Shown here piece by piece: positions 50,685-60,419 of a stretch of DNA of 64,000 nt. The stretch's first letter is position 1; the number at the start of each line of letters is the position of its first letter. Location: positions 1 to 64,000 of the forward strand of contig JAFXZS010000015.1 in NCBI GenBank assembly GCA_017541105.1, written 5' to 3'. A model generated the notes under the pieces. It did no database searches and was not told the DNA's origin. It saw only the letters and a program-made list of their open reading frames with translations. The stretch comes from Clostridia bacterium (GTDB lineage: Bacteria > Bacillota > Clostridia > Christensenellales > Aristaeellaceae). The translations under genes and the position numbers were made by a program.

Positions 50685-53030
50685 ATGAGAAAACCGCAAA
50701 CCATCCAACTGCCGGTACTGCCGCTGCGCGGGCTGATGATATTCCCGAACATGGTGCTCCACTTTGACGTGGGGCGCCGGAAATCCGTTATGGCCCTGGA
50801 GCAGGGAATGACAGACCGGCAGAAGGTTTTTCTGGTCAGCCAGAAGGACGAGGATACAGAGGATCCGGGCTGGGAAGACCTGTGCAAGGTCGGTACCGTG
50901 GCAGAGATCCGCCAGGTGATGAACCTGCCCGGAGAGAATATCCGTGTACTGGTTGAAGGCAAAAGCCGCGGCGTGGTGGAAGAACCGCTGAACGATGATC
51001 CGTGCATGACCGCCAGAATCCGGGTGTATGAGGATAAGAATCCCCGCGGCGCAGAAGCGAAAGCCCTGCTGCGCACCTGCCAGGACCTGTTTGCTGAATA
51101 TGCCAGGACTTCCCAGCGGGTCAGCCAGGAAGCCGTGGATTCCGTCCGCTCGGTGGAAAAGCCGGGAGAGGCGGCGGACCTGCTGGCAGCCAACGTGCTG
51201 ACCAAGCAGGAGGACCGGCAGGAAATCCTGAACGAGCTGGATGCCGTCAAGCGGCTGGAAAAAGTCTGTGCTATTCTGATGCGGGAAACAGACATGGCCG
51301 ATACGGAAAAGCAGATTCAGGCCAGAATCCGGAAACAGGTGGAAAAAAACCAGAAGGATTACTATCTGCGGGAACAGATCAAAGCCATACAGAACGAGCT
51401 GGGCGAGCAGGACGATTCCGAAACGGCGGAACTGCGGAAGCGGATGGAGGCAACGCCTCTCAACGAAGAAGCCAGAACCCGCTGCGAAAAGGAACTGGAC
51501 CGGCTGAGCCATATGGCTCCCGGATCTCCGGAAGCCTCTGTCAGCCAGACCTATATAGAATGGATTCTGGATCTTCCCTGGGGTAAAGAAACGGAGGACA
51601 ATCTGGACCTGAACCGGGCCCGGGACATTCTGAACCGGGACCACTACGGCATGGAAGATGTCAAGGAACGGATTGTTGAGTACCTGGCGGTTCTGAAACT
51701 GAAGAAGGATATGAAAGGCCCGATCCTCTGCTTTGTCGGGCCGCCCGGTGTGGGTAAAACGAGCATTGTCCGGGCAATCGCCGAGGCTGTAGGCCGCAAG
51801 TTCGTCCAGATGAGCCTGGGAGGCGTACGGGATGAGGCGGAGATCCGCGGACACCGCCGCACGTATATCGGATCGATTCCGGGGCGGATCATTTCCGGCC
51901 TGCGCCAGGCAGGTACGATGAATCCCGTTTTCCTTTTTGACGAGATTGACAAGATGAGCGGCGACTTCCGCGGGGATCCCGCTTCCGCCATGCTTGAAGT
52001 GCTGGACGCGGAACAGAACAACGCGTTCCGGGATCATTACCTGGAACTGCCTGTTGACCTGAGCAAGGTGATGTTTATCACCACCGCCAACAGTATGGAA
52101 TCCATTCCGGCACCGCTGCTGGACCGGATGGAGCTGATCGAAGTGCCCAGCTATACCGAAGAGGAAAAGCTTCAGATTCTTAAGCGCCATCTGATGCCGA
52201 AGCAGATCCGGGAGCATGGGATGCGGCCTGCCGCCCTGAAGGTCAGCGAGGACGCCATGAAGGCCATGATCGAGGGATATACCCGGGAGGCCGGTGTCCG
52301 GACGCTGGAGAGAACCGCGGCCCGGGTTTGCCGGAAGGCGGCGGTGCGAATGCTTGACAACGGGAAACGCACCTTCACGGTCAATGCGAAGACCCTTCGG
52401 GAGCTTCTCGGCGCGCCCAGATATCTGCGGGAAGACCTGGAGAAGGAACCCCGGATCGGCGTGGTCAACGGACTGGCATACACCTCTGTCGGGGGCGAGA
52501 TGCTGGAGGTTGAGTGCACCCTGATGCCCGGTAAGGGAAGCCTGAAGATGACAGGACAGCTGGGAGATGTCATGAAAGAATCCGCGGAAGCGGCATTCAG
52601 CTGGGTACGCGCACACAGCGAGGAACTGGGGCTGGACACGGATTTTTACCAGACAAGGGATATCCATATCCATGTTCCGGAAGGCGCGGTGCCCAAGGAC
52701 GGGCCGTCCGCAGGTGTGACGATGACCACCGCCCTGGTAAGTGCGCTGACGGGAGAACCCGTGCGGCAGGACGTTGCCATGACCGGAGAAATTACGCTCC
52801 GGGGCCGGGTTCTGCCTATCGGCGGGCTGAAGGAGAAGACACTGGCAGCGTACCGGGCAGGGATTCATACGCTGATTATTCCGGAGGAGAACCAGAAGGA
52901 TCTGGAGAAGATTCCGGAATATGTGCTGGAGAGATTCCGGATTGTCCCGGTGCGTGATATCCATGAGGTCCTTGAAACGGCCCTGATCCGGAAACAGAGG
53001 AAAACAACAGATGGAAATCAAGTCGGCTGA
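50685..53030 (+). CDS. lon: ATP-dependent protease Lon
   Basis: A 781-residue LonA protease. N-terminal substrate domain 1-200, coiled coil to about 300, AAA+ module with Walker A GPPGVGKT (352-359), and protease domain with the Ser675-Lys718 dyad ([11 protein letters not shown] and GGLKEKT), spaced 43 residues as in E. coli Lon. It lacks a transmembrane insert, so it is cytosolic. No CIRCE or CtsR-like direct repeat was noticed upstream. Overlaps engB by 20 bases. Confidence 0.97.
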   Translation: MRKPQTIQLPVLPLRGLMIFPNMVLHFDVGRRKSVMALEQGMTDRQKVFLVSQKDEDTEDPGWEDLCKVGTVAEIRQVMNLPGENIRVLVEGKSRGVVEEPLNDDPCMTARIRVYEDKNPRGAEAKALLRTCQDLFAEYARTSQRVSQEAVDSVRSVEKPGEAADLLAANVLTKQEDRQEILNELDAVKRLEKVCAILMRETDMADTEKQIQARIRKQVEKNQKDYYLREQIKAIQNELGEQDDSETAELRKRMEATPLNEEARTRCEKELDRLSHMAPGSPEASVSQTYIEWILDLPWGKETEDNLDLNRARDILNRDHYGMEDVKERIVEYLAVLKLKKDMKGPILCFVGPPGVGKTSIVRAIAEAVGRKFVQMSLGGVRDEAEIRGHRRTYIGSIPGRIISGLRQAGTMNPVFLFDEIDKMSGDFRGDPASAMLEVLDAEQNNAFRDHYLELPVDLSKVMFITTANSMESIPAPLLDRMELIEVPSYTEEEKLQILKRHLMPKQIREHGMRPAALKVSEDAMKAMIEGYTREAGVRTLERTAARVCRKAAVRMLDNGKRTFTVNAKTLRELLGAPRYLREDLEKEPRIGVVNGLAYTSVGGEMLEVECTLMPGKGSLKMTGQLGDVMKESAEAAFSWVRAHSEELGLDTDFYQTRDIHIHVPEGAVPKDGPSAGVTMTTALVSALTGEPVRQDVAMTGEITLRGRVLPIGGLKEKTLAAYRAGIHTLIIPEENQKDLEKIPEYVLERFRIVPVRDIHEVLETALIRKQRKTTDGNQVG

Positions 53031-53595
53031 ATTTGTCACGTCCATGGCGGAGTATGGGAAGTTTCCCGGCAAGGGCCTTCCGCAGATTGCCGTGGCCGGA
53101 AAGAGCAACGTGGGGAAGAGCACCCTGATCAACAAGCTCTGCCGGAGGAACAAGCTGGCCCGGACCAGCTCCACACCCGGGAAAACGCGCCTGCTGAATA
53201 TCTTCCTGCTGAACGGCAGCTTCCATCTGGTGGATTTGCCGGGGTACGGCTTCGCAAAAGTGGACAAGCAGGAAAAGCTTCGCTGGGGCAAGATGATGCA
53301 GGATTATTTTTCCACGGCGGAGGAGCTGAAACACGTGCTGTGCCTGGTGGATATCCGCCATGAACCTACCGAGGACGACCTGACCATGAACAGGTTCCTG
53401 CGGGAAAGCGGGATTCCCTTTTCCGTAATCGCCACCAAGGCAGACAAGATCAGCCGCGGCGCACGGATGAAATACCTTGCACCGATCTGCCGGATGCTGT
53501 GCGTGCAGCCCTGGGAGGTTCTGTGCTTCAGCGGAGAAGACGGTACAGGACGGGAGGAACTGCTGAAGCTGCTCGAGACAGTTCTGTCCTCATAG
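53011..53595 (+). CDS. engB: Ribosome-biogenesis GTPase EngB/YsxC
   Basis: A 194-residue GTPase for 50S assembly. G1 GKSNVGKST (about 29-37), G2 Thr in STPGKT, G3 DLPGYG, G4 TKAD and G5-like FSGED. It lies directly behind lon as in B. subtilis (ysxC). Normal length. The ATG lies within the lon end, implying translational coupling. Confidence 0.96.
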   Translation: MEIKSAEFVTSMAEYGKFPGKGLPQIAVAGKSNVGKSTLINKLCRRNKLARTSSTPGKTRLLNIFLLNGSFHLVDLPGYGFAKVDKQEKLRWGKMMQDYFSTAEELKHVLCLVDIRHEPTEDDLTMNRFLRESGIPFSVIATKADKISRGARMKYLAPICRMLCVQPWEVLCFSGEDGTGREELLKLLETVLSS

Positions 53596-53641
53596 GAAGA
53601 GCGGAAAAACCGGATTCATACAAAATTCCAGAAATTCCCTA

Positions 53642-53670
53642 TTGCATATGCAGGGGGAAAAGAGTATAAT
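53642..53670 (+). promoter_or_regulatory. Promoter of the leader RNA / zinc-ribbon operon
   Basis: TTGCAT, 17 bases, TATAAT. Predicted transcription start near 53677, 185 bases before the first ATG. Confidence 0.88.
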
Positions 53671-53676
53671 CACGAG

Positions 53677-53861
53677 CCGTGAATAAGGGACGTTCATAGC
53701 AGGAACATGCGGTGGGGCAGATTGCGTGAAAAGTGGTTTTGATGCCCACCTGTAGCCATGTACACAAACACGAAGTGGGATGATCCGCTGGAAAACGGCC
53801 ATTAATCACAATCCGGGTGGGAGGCAATCCCTAAACCTGTCTGATTCGAGGAGGAGTCGGG
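53677..53861 (+). ncRNA. Structured 185-nt leader, candidate cis-regulatory or small RNA
   Basis: A strong promoter drives a long leader without any ORF. Recognisable stems: GTTC/GAAC (at about 53702 and 53713); GGTGG-G-GCA with TGCCCACC; GGGA-GGCAA-TCCC near 53819-53831; and at the 3' end CTGATTC (53841-53847) with GAGTCGG (53854-53860), which holds the ribosome site AGGAGG in its loop next to the ATG at 53862. No intrinsic terminator separates it from the gene. I could not match it to a known riboswitch, 6S RNA or SRP RNA consensus by eye. Translation control through the last hairpin is the simplest reading. Confidence 0.5.
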
Positions 53862-54290
53862 ATGAATCTGGTAAAGTGTCCGCGCTGTGATCTGAACTAT
53901 ATCCGGGAAGATGAGAAATACTGCAAGGTCTGCCTGCGGGAGATGAAGGGTGACAGCGGCGACGATGAAGTGGAGCTGTGCAGCATCTGCAATGAGGAAC
54001 CCGCGCTGCCGGGGCGGGATGTATGCCTGTTCTGCTTGAAAGAAATGAACAAGAGCAATAACACGCCGGATGACGAAAATGAATCTGACGGGACAGAGAA
54101 TGTGGATACCAGCAATATCGGCGATATGGACTCTGTCAGCGGAATGGACGAAATTATTCCCGAAGTGGAAGAGAATGAGGAGATTCCGAGCCAGGAGTTC
54201 GGTGAAATCGAGGAAGAACTGAGCCTGGAGGATGTCCGGGAGGACGAGGAAAGGGAAGCGGAAGAAGACGAGGAGGACGAGGACCGTTAA
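53862..54290 (+). CDS. Double zinc-ribbon protein with acidic tail
   Basis: 142 residues. Two four-cysteine ribbons: Cys6, 9, 21, 24 and Cys40, 43, 55, 58 (C-P-R-C ... C-K-V-C; C-S-I-C ... C-L-F-C). Residues 60-142 are disordered and very acidic, ending in EEDEEDEDR. Zinc ribbons of this kind bind RNA, DNA or partner proteins; no enzyme domain is present. Conserved-looking start MNLVKCPRCDLNYI. The RBS lies in a hairpin loop. It is followed 25 bases later by a phosphoesterase gene, presumably in the same transcript. Confidence 0.8.
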   Translation: MNLVKCPRCDLNYIREDEKYCKVCLREMKGDSGDDEVELCSICNEEPALPGRDVCLFCLKEMNKSNNTPDDENESDGTENVDTSNIGDMDSVSGMDEIIPEVEENEEIPSQEFGEIEEELSLEDVREDEEREAEEDEEDEDR

Positions 54291-54315
54291 TCTTCTGCGG
54301 CGGAAAGGAATCATC

Positions 54316-55035
54316 ATGCGCCTGTTTGCCATTGGAGACCTGCACATGCCCGGGGGAGACGATAAACCCATGGATGTGTTCGGCCCTCAATGGGACAGGC
54401 ATTTTTTACGTATTTCCGAAAACTGGCGGAACCTGGTGAAAGAAGAGGATACGGTTCTGATTCCCGGGGATATCAGCTGGGCGATGCAGCTTGAAAACGC
54501 AATTCCGGATCTGGAGAGCCTTGGAGCCCTGCCGGGACGAAAAATCCTGTGCAAGGGGAACCACGAATACTGGTGGTCTTCCGTAACCAGGGTGCGGAGC
54601 GCGCTTCCCGCCGGGATGTACGCATTGCAGTTTGACGCGATGGATCTTGGACCCTGCGTGGTTTGCGGAACCAGAGGGTGGAACTATCCAACGGAGAAAA
54701 ACCCGCTTGCTCCCGAGGACGGGAAAATATTCCGGAGAGAGCTGCAGCGTCTGTCCATGGCGCTGGAACGGGCCAGACAGGCGGCGCCGGAAAAGCCGGT
54801 CCTGGTGATGATGCATTTTCCCCCATGCATGAAGGAGGACGCGGAGACACCTTTCACCCGGATGCTGGAGGAACATGGAAGCGTACAATGCGTGGTTTAC
54901 GGTCATTTGCACGGGGAAGCCTTTGCGGGGGGCGTTTCCGGAATCCGGAACGGCATCCTGTACCGGCCTGCCTCCTGCGATGGAATCGGGTTCTGCCCGG
55001 TAGAAATCCCCTGGCCGAAACCGGCTGAATTATAA
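54316..55035 (+). CDS. Metallophosphoesterase
   Basis: 239 residues from the ATG at 54316, with AAAGGAA upstream. A full calcineurin-like set is present: GDLHM (Asp8, His10), PGDISW, GNHEYWW, MMHFPP and YGHLHG. There is no signal peptide. Its relatives include YkuE-like and serine/threonine phosphatase-like enzymes; the substrate is unknown. A terminator follows 33 bases after the stop. Confidence 0.88.
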   Translation: MRLFAIGDLHMPGGDDKPMDVFGPQWDRHFLRISENWRNLVKEEDTVLIPGDISWAMQLENAIPDLESLGALPGRKILCKGNHEYWWSSVTRVRSALPAGMYALQFDAMDLGPCVVCGTRGWNYPTEKNPLAPEDGKIFRRELQRLSMALERARQAAPEKPVLVMMHFPPCMKEDAETPFTRMLEEHGSVQCVVYGHLHGEAFAGGVSGIRNGILYRPASCDGIGFCPVEIPWPKPAEL

Positions 55036-55068
55036 AATTTTCGTAACAATTCAATCCCTGCCAGCCAT

Positions 55069-55101
55069 GAACCGGACCCTTGCACAGGGCCCGGTTCTTT
55101 T
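55069..55101 (+). terminator. Terminator of the zinc-ribbon/phosphoesterase operon
   Basis: GAACCGG-A-CCCT pairs with AGGG-C-CCGGTTC around TGCAC, followed by TTTT. Confidence 0.9.
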
Positions 55102-55236
55102 ATGCATACAAAATGTAGTGAACGATCTGTAAAGCATCTACAATGGTATACATAAATATTGCAATTATATTACAAAAATATTAAGTTTATAAGAAATCTT
55201 CTGTAAAAAACGGCTGTAAACCTTTGAAATTCATGC

Positions 55237-55332
55237 TTGCGCAGGAGAAAAATGTATGCTAAATTTGTGGGGAAAAAGGGAATTTCCGCCCAAAAATATA
55301 CATAAAAGTGGTAGAAAGGGGTGAAGGTGTCC
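55237..55332 (+). promoter_or_regulatory. mraZ promoter region with G-rich boxes
   Basis: TTGCGC (55237), 17 bases, TAAATT (55260). The 230-base gene-free stretch 55102-55332 is AT-rich on its left, with a second possible pair TTGCAA (55159), 17 bases, TAAGTT (55182). Just before the gene, GTGGGG (55267) and GTGGTAG (55308), GGGG (55318) and GGTG (55326) lie in about 10-base steps, the arrangement MraZ uses for self-repression. Box identity is tentative. Confidence 0.5.
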
Positions 55333-55809
55333 ATGGGTGACAGGAGCCTGAGATTTATCGGCTCGTTCAATCACAGCCTGGACACCAAGGGCCGGCTGGT
55401 GATTCCCCAGAACTTCCGCGAAAAACTCGGGGAAAAATTCTGTGTGGCCCCTTCCTACGATTTTCAGTCCATTGCCGTATATCCCACAGAAAAATGGGAA
55501 GAGAGAAATGAAGCATATGAACAGCTGGGAAAACTGAATCCGGCTGTCAACAGATATCTGGAGCAGTTTTACGCCCTGAGCTATGACGAACAAACCTGCG
55601 ATGCCCAGGGACGCGTCCTGCTGCCGGCCAATATCCGGCAAAAGATTCTGGGAGAAGAACGGGATGTTGAAATCACGGGCGCCAATGACCATATCCGCGT
55701 GGTGGCAGAGACGGTCAGCAGAAACAGCTGGGCACAGTTCGGCGACGAGCTGCCTGCGCTCCTGGAAATGATCGCGGGCCTGGAGCGAAAAGAGACACCC
55801 GGAACCTAA
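55333..55809 (+). CDS. mraZ: Transcriptional regulator MraZ
   Basis: 158 residues from the ATG at 55333 (AGGGGTG nine bases upstream); an in-frame GTG at 55321 would place the RBS poorly. Two SpoVT/AbrB-type halves, each with its D-x-x-G-R motif: LDTKGRLVIP and CDAQGRVLLP. It binds DNA as a ring and represses the dcw cluster that it heads. Slightly longer than the usual 143-152 residues. The next gene is not rsmH, as would be expected. Confidence 0.95.
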   Translation: MGDRSLRFIGSFNHSLDTKGRLVIPQNFREKLGEKFCVAPSYDFQSIAVYPTEKWEERNEAYEQLGKLNPAVNRYLEQFYALSYDEQTCDAQGRVLLPANIRQKILGEERDVEITGANDHIRVVAETVSRNSWAQFGDELPALLEMIAGLERKETPGT

Positions 55810-55832
55810 AATAAAACCTGGAGTGACAGAAC

Positions 55833-56423
55833 ATGATGGAGATGCCGATTCGCACCGGAAGAAGATTCCAGGATGCGGCAATCAGGGTGCGTGAAGGGAT
55901 TACAGAGCGGAAGGACCTCCGGCAGCAGCAGAACAGCCTGCACCGGCAGCGGATGACCTGCGCCTCCTCCCTGCGCAATGTGTCGCAGACACAGGACTGG
56001 ACAGACGGAATGAACATCAGCCCCAGCGGCCGCTTTCAGATCGTGGAACAGGCGAAGCCCCACACCCGGATTATCAGCCGGGAGGGCATCCGATGGGACG
56101 TGGCATGGATCGTTCTGGCCGCGGTGACCGTGCTGTGCATCGCGACCCTGCTGGCAGATCTGGCAGGCATCGGCATCGGATCCAGATCCATTTCCCGCCT
56201 GCAGGCGAGAATCGAAGACTACACGAGAAAGAACGATGTGCTGAAAGCGGAATGGACGGCCAGCACAGGGGATACCAATATTGTGACAAGAGCGGTGGAT
56301 TACCACCTGATTGCCGGAAGCGCAGCGCCGACAATCCGGCTGACCCTGCCGGAAGAACTGAGCACCAACGCAATCACCGCTGAGACGCGCAACAATGGAT
56401 CCGGAAAGAGCAACACATACTGA
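55833..56423 (+). CDS. ftsL: FtsL/DivIC-like cell-division protein
   Basis: A 196-residue bitopic membrane protein: a basic cytoplasmic N-terminus (1-92), one transmembrane helix (about 93-113), a short extracellular coiled coil (SRLQARIEDYTRKNDVLKAE) and a DTNIVTRAVDYHLI segment similar to the conserved end of FtsL/DivIC. The place between mraZ and murE fits ftsL. Sequence identity in this family is always weak, so position carries much of the call. The cytoplasmic part is longer than usual. Confidence 0.75.
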   Translation: MMEMPIRTGRRFQDAAIRVREGITERKDLRQQQNSLHRQRMTCASSLRNVSQTQDWTDGMNISPSGRFQIVEQAKPHTRIISREGIRWDVAWIVLAAVTVLCIATLLADLAGIGIGSRSISRLQARIEDYTRKNDVLKAEWTASTGDTNIVTRAVDYHLIAGSAAPTIRLTLPEELSTNAITAETRNNGSGKSNTY

Positions 56424-56443
56424 CAAGCTGGGGGGTAGACCGG

Positions 56444-57919
56444 ATGAAACTGTGTGAACTGCTGACAGAACTGCCCTATGTGGCGGAAACCCGGGGAAAC
56501 ATGGATACCGAAATACGGGAGATCACTTCTTCCAGCCGGGATAAAACAGACTGCGGTCTGTTTTTCTGCATTGTCGGGGCACGGTTTGACGCTCACGACT
56601 ATGCCTGGGAAGCGGTTGAAAACGGCTGTGTGGCACTGATTGTGGAGCATTTTGTGGAACTGAACGTTCCGCAGGTACTGGTGACCAACGGCCGTGCGGC
56701 CATGGCCCGGATCGCGGATGCGTTTTTCGGGCATCCTTCCCGCCGGATGCGGATGATCGGCATTACCGGCACAAAAGGAAAGACCACGACCACCTATCTG
56801 CTGAAGAGCATCTGCGAGAGGGCAGGGCTGAAGTGCGGGATTATCGGCTCCACCGGCACCCTGGTGGAGAATCAGCACCTGGACAGCAAGCTGACCACAC
56901 CGGATCCCATCGATCTCCAGAAGACACTGAAAATGATGGCGGACGAGGGAGTTCAGGTCTGCTGCATGGAGGTGTCTGCCCATGCCATCGACATGAACAG
57001 GCTGGACGGTATGGTTTTTGAGGTGGGATGCTACACCAATCTGAGCCAGGACCATCTGGATTATTTCTACACCATGGAGCGCTATTTTGAAACCAAGAAA
57101 CAGTTTTTTACCAGCGGGATGGTGCAGAACGCGGCGGTGAACGCGGACGATGAAACCTCGGGCAGGCTGACCGGAGATATGCCTGTACCCTACATTACCT
57201 ACGGAATCTGTGTCAACGCGGATGTCTTTGCCAGGGATATTGAGATTACGGAGGAAGGCGTGCATTTCACGGTGCGGATGCAAGGCCTGGACGAGATCGG
57301 TATCCATATGCATATGACGGGCATGTTTAACGTATACAATGCCCTGGCCGCATCAAGCTGCGCACTGATTATGGGGATTGCACCGGAGAAGATCCGGGAA
57401 GGACTGGAGACCGTGATCCGGGTTCCCGGCCGTATTGAGGTCCTGCCGACCGGCACACCCTATAAAGTGATTCTAGATTACAGCCACTCTCCGGACGCGC
57501 TGGAAAATATCCTGAAGACCGTACGCCAGTTTACCCGGAACCGCCTGATTGCCGTTTTCGGCTGCGGAGGGGACCGGGACAAAGGCAAGCGGCCCATGAT
57601 GGGAGAAATCGGCGGACGGCTGGCAGACCATTGTATCCTGACGTCAGACAATCCGCGGACAGAGAACCCGATGGTGATCCTGGCCGCGATCGAGAAAGGG
57701 ATGAAAACCACAAAAGGCAGCTATGAAGTGATCGAAAACCGCCGGGAAGCAATCCGTAAGTCGCTGACCATGGCGGAAGACGGGGACATTATCGTGCTGG
57801 CCGGCAAAGGACATGAGACGTATCAGGAGATTATGGGCATCAAGCGGCCGTTTGATGAGAAAGTGATTGTCAGCGAATTGCTGACAGAGATGCGGGAAAA
57901 GCAGGAAAACCTTCCCTGA
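56444..57919 (+). CDS. murE: UDP-MurNAc-tripeptide synthetase (meso-DAP adding)
   Basis: A 491-residue Mur ligase. P-loop GTKGKTTT (109-116), the carbamylated Lys region near EVSAHAID, SHSPDALENIL, and DNPRTENP (402-409), the motif that selects meso-diaminopimelate over lysine. GGGGGGT RBS. It follows the FtsL-like gene by 20 bases; murF, expected next, is absent. Confidence 0.96.
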   Translation: MKLCELLTELPYVAETRGNMDTEIREITSSSRDKTDCGLFFCIVGARFDAHDYAWEAVENGCVALIVEHFVELNVPQVLVTNGRAAMARIADAFFGHPSRRMRMIGITGTKGKTTTTYLLKSICERAGLKCGIIGSTGTLVENQHLDSKLTTPDPIDLQKTLKMMADEGVQVCCMEVSAHAIDMNRLDGMVFEVGCYTNLSQDHLDYFYTMERYFETKKQFFTSGMVQNAAVNADDETSGRLTGDMPVPYITYGICVNADVFARDIEITEEGVHFTVRMQGLDEIGIHMHMTGMFNVYNALAASSCALIMGIAPEKIREGLETVIRVPGRIEVLPTGTPYKVILDYSHSPDALENILKTVRQFTRNRLIAVFGCGGDRDKGKRPMMGEIGGRLADHCILTSDNPRTENPMVILAAIEKGMKTTKGSYEVIENRREAIRKSLTMAEDGDIIVLAGKGHETYQEIMGIKRPFDEKVIVSELLTEMREKQENLP

Positions 57920-57975
57920 AAGGCGAATAAATACAAGATCAGTATGCCTCAGGGAAAGGAAGTCGTCACGAACGT

Positions 57976-58983
57976 ATGTACAGGATGATCGGCGCGTTGC
58001 TTTTGTCAACAGGGATCGCACTGGCGATCGGGCCGAAATTGATCGCTTATCTGAAAAAACTGCATTTCGGGCAGACAATCTATGAGCTGGGCCCTGCCCA
58101 TCAGCAGAAGCAGGGTACTCCGGTGATGGGCGGTCTGATGATGGCGGCCGGTATTGTGGCCGCCAGCCTGGTATTTCATCCGGCGAAATGGAGCGGGAGA
58201 TGGGACTTTATCTTTCCGCTGCTTGCCGTATCCCTGCTGAGCATGGCTGTCGGGTTCGCGGACGATTATATCAAGGCGGTCAAAAAACGGCATGACGGCC
58301 TCTCTCCATGGCAGAAAATCGCGGGGCAGGTGCTGATCGCCGCCGGATTCAGCGCCTATTGCTATTTTTCCCCCGCGGTGGGAAGCCGGATCCGGGTCCC
58401 CTTTACCGGTACGGAATGGGATCTCGGGATCTTTTATCTTCCTGTGATGATGCTGCTGATTATTTTTATCGTGAACAGCAGCAACCTGCAGGACGGGCTG
58501 GACGGACTTCTGGGATCCGTTACGGCGGTCAGCTCATCCGCATGGGCGGTTATCGGCCTCCTGATCCTGCTGGTTCCCTCCATGGGCACGATCATGAACC
58601 GGAACGGAACGGCCGTCGTGTGCACGTTTGCCCTGTCGATGGCAGGGGCATGCATCGGTTATCTGCGGTATAACCGGTATCCCGCCCGAACCTTCATGGG
58701 AGACACCGGCAGCATGCTGCTGGGGGGCGGTACGGTGGCCATGGCCATGCTGCTTCGGCTGCCGCTGCTGCTGATTCTGATCTACTTCACACCGGTGATG
58801 AGCAGCGTCAGCGTGATCCTGCAGCGGTATTATTTCAAACTGACGCACGGCAAGCGTATTTTCCTGATGAGTCCGATTCACCATCACTTTGAGAAGAAAG
58901 GGTACAGCGAAACGCAGATTGTAAGCATGTATACGGGAGTGACGGCGGTGCTGAGCCTGATCGCTATTCTCAGCCTGACATAA
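57976..58983 (+). CDS. mraY: Phospho-MurNAc-pentapeptide translocase
   Basis: A 335-residue polytopic enzyme that makes lipid I from UDP-MurNAc-pentapeptide and undecaprenyl phosphate. Catalytic Asp96-Asp97 in FADDYIK, NLQDGLDGL (170-178; the family usually has NLTDGLDGL, so Thr to Gln here), GDTGS and MSPIHHHFE (about 299-307). About ten helices. The RBS AGGAAG is 13 bases from the ATG, so translation may be weak or start elsewhere. Confidence 0.95.
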   Translation: MYRMIGALLLSTGIALAIGPKLIAYLKKLHFGQTIYELGPAHQQKQGTPVMGGLMMAAGIVAASLVFHPAKWSGRWDFIFPLLAVSLLSMAVGFADDYIKAVKKRHDGLSPWQKIAGQVLIAAGFSAYCYFSPAVGSRIRVPFTGTEWDLGIFYLPVMMLLIIFIVNSSNLQDGLDGLLGSVTAVSSSAWAVIGLLILLVPSMGTIMNRNGTAVVCTFALSMAGACIGYLRYNRYPARTFMGDTGSMLLGGGTVAMAMLLRLPLLLILIYFTPVMSSVSVILQRYYFKLTHGKRIFLMSPIHHHFEKKGYSETQIVSMYTGVTAVLSLIAILSLT

Positions 58984-59005
58984 CCGGCACAAGGAAGGAA
59001 TCAGC

Positions 59006-60376
59006 ATGGATTTTGAGCATAAGAAGATTCTCGTGGTCGGAATGGCCCGCAGCGGTGTCGCGGCGGCCCAGCTGCTGCGCGCAAGCGGAGCGGACGTGAC
59101 GGTCAACGACAGCAAGAGTGAGGAGGAACTGGGAGCTCAGCTGAAATCCCTGGAAGGGCTGCAGCTGACCCGCAGGTTCGGCTGCGGGGCTATGGACCTT
59201 CTGGAGGGAATGGACTGCGTCGTGATTTCCCCCGGCATTCCAGACACCGCGCCTTTCGTGGTGAAAGCCCGGGAGATGGGCATCTACGTGATCGGAGAGC
59301 TCGAGCTGGCGGCCCAGCTGTCGCGCGGAACGCTGACAGCCGTAAGCGGCACGAACGGCAAGACCACAACGGTATCCCTGCTGGGCGAGATCTTCGCCAA
59401 CAGCGGGAAGGTGACCCATGTAGTGGGCAACATCGGCTATCCTTTTTCACTGGCCGCCCTTGTCAGCCGCAAGGAGGATGTGATCGTCTGCGAGGTTTCT
59501 TCCTTTCAGATGGAAACGGCGGATACGTTCCATCCGCACGTGGCGCTGCTGACCAACATTACAGAGGATCACCTGAACCGCCATGGCACCATGGAGGTTT
59601 ACACGGCGCTGAAGATGCGCATGTTCAAAAATCAAACCGCAGAGGATTACGCCGTATTTAACGCGGATGATCCCGGGCTTGCCGGCCTTTCATCCCAGGT
59701 GCACAGCCGGGTGCTGAAATTCAGCCGGAAGGAAGAGGTGCGGGAAGGGGCTTTTGTCCGGGACGACACGATTATCCTGAGGCTGGACGGAAGCGAAAGA
59801 AAGGTTTGCAAAACGGAGGAAATCTATATTCCGGGGCCGCACAACCTGGAGAATGCCCTCGGCGCGGTCTGCGTGGCCGGCGCGATGAAAGTGCCTGTGC
59901 CGGTGATCCGCCATACGCTGAAAACTTTCAGGGGTGTGGAGCATCGGATTGAACGGGTCCGGGAGCTGGACGGGATTACCTATATCAACGACAGCAAGGG
60001 GACCAACACGGATTCCACCATCAAAGCGGTGCAGACCATGACGGATCCCACCGTGATCATTCTGGGCGGATATGACAAGCATACCTCCTTTGATCTTCTT
60101 TCCCGGGAAATCGCAAACAGTCCCATGATCCGGCGGGCTGTACTGATCGGAGAGACAGCGATGCTGATCCGGACCAGCCTGGAGAGAGCGGGATTTACCG
60201 CCATTGAAGAGGCGGAAAGCATGGGCCAGGCTGTGGAAAAGGCCCGGAACGCCGCGGGAAAAGGATGGAATGTGCTCTTAAGCCCTGCCTGCGCGAGCTT
60301 TGACATGTTCCGGGATTATGAAGAACGCGGTCGGGTTTTCAAGGAAATCGTAAAGCATCTGGAACCGAGAACATAA
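59006..60376 (+). CDS. murD: UDP-MurNAc-L-alanine:D-glutamate ligase
   Basis: 456 residues. N-terminal Rossmann start VVGMARSGVAAAQLL, P-loop GTNGKTTT (115-122), EVSSFQME, NITEDHLNRHG, and a C-terminal DSKGTNTDST and LSPACASFDMF. All ligase landmarks are in place and the length is normal. AAGGAA RBS, 22 bases behind mraY. ftsW and murG, its usual followers, are missing. Confidence 0.97.
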   Translation: MDFEHKKILVVGMARSGVAAAQLLRASGADVTVNDSKSEEELGAQLKSLEGLQLTRRFGCGAMDLLEGMDCVVISPGIPDTAPFVVKAREMGIYVIGELELAAQLSRGTLTAVSGTNGKTTTVSLLGEIFANSGKVTHVVGNIGYPFSLAALVSRKEDVIVCEVSSFQMETADTFHPHVALLTNITEDHLNRHGTMEVYTALKMRMFKNQTAEDYAVFNADDPGLAGLSSQVHSRVLKFSRKEEVREGAFVRDDTIILRLDGSERKVCKTEEIYIPGPHNLENALGAVCVAGAMKVPVPVIRHTLKTFRGVEHRIERVRELDGITYINDSKGTNTDSTIKAVQTMTDPTVIILGGYDKHTSFDLLSREIANSPMIRRAVLIGETAMLIRTSLERAGFTAIEEAESMGQAVEKARNAAGKGWNVLLSPACASFDMFRDYEERGRVFKEIVKHLEPRT

Positions 60377-60419
60377 AAACAGACCATAGTCTAGTACAAA
60401 TGAATGGGAGGTGAATCGG

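Noticed and set aside
50600-50690. CtsR or CIRCE site before lon
   Set aside because: Only a 10-base gap follows clpX and no direct heptad repeat or CIRCE arm is present there.
53677-53861. c-di-GMP, SAM, TPP, cobalamin or lysine riboswitch
   Set aside because: None of the conserved core strings of these classes could be found in the leader.
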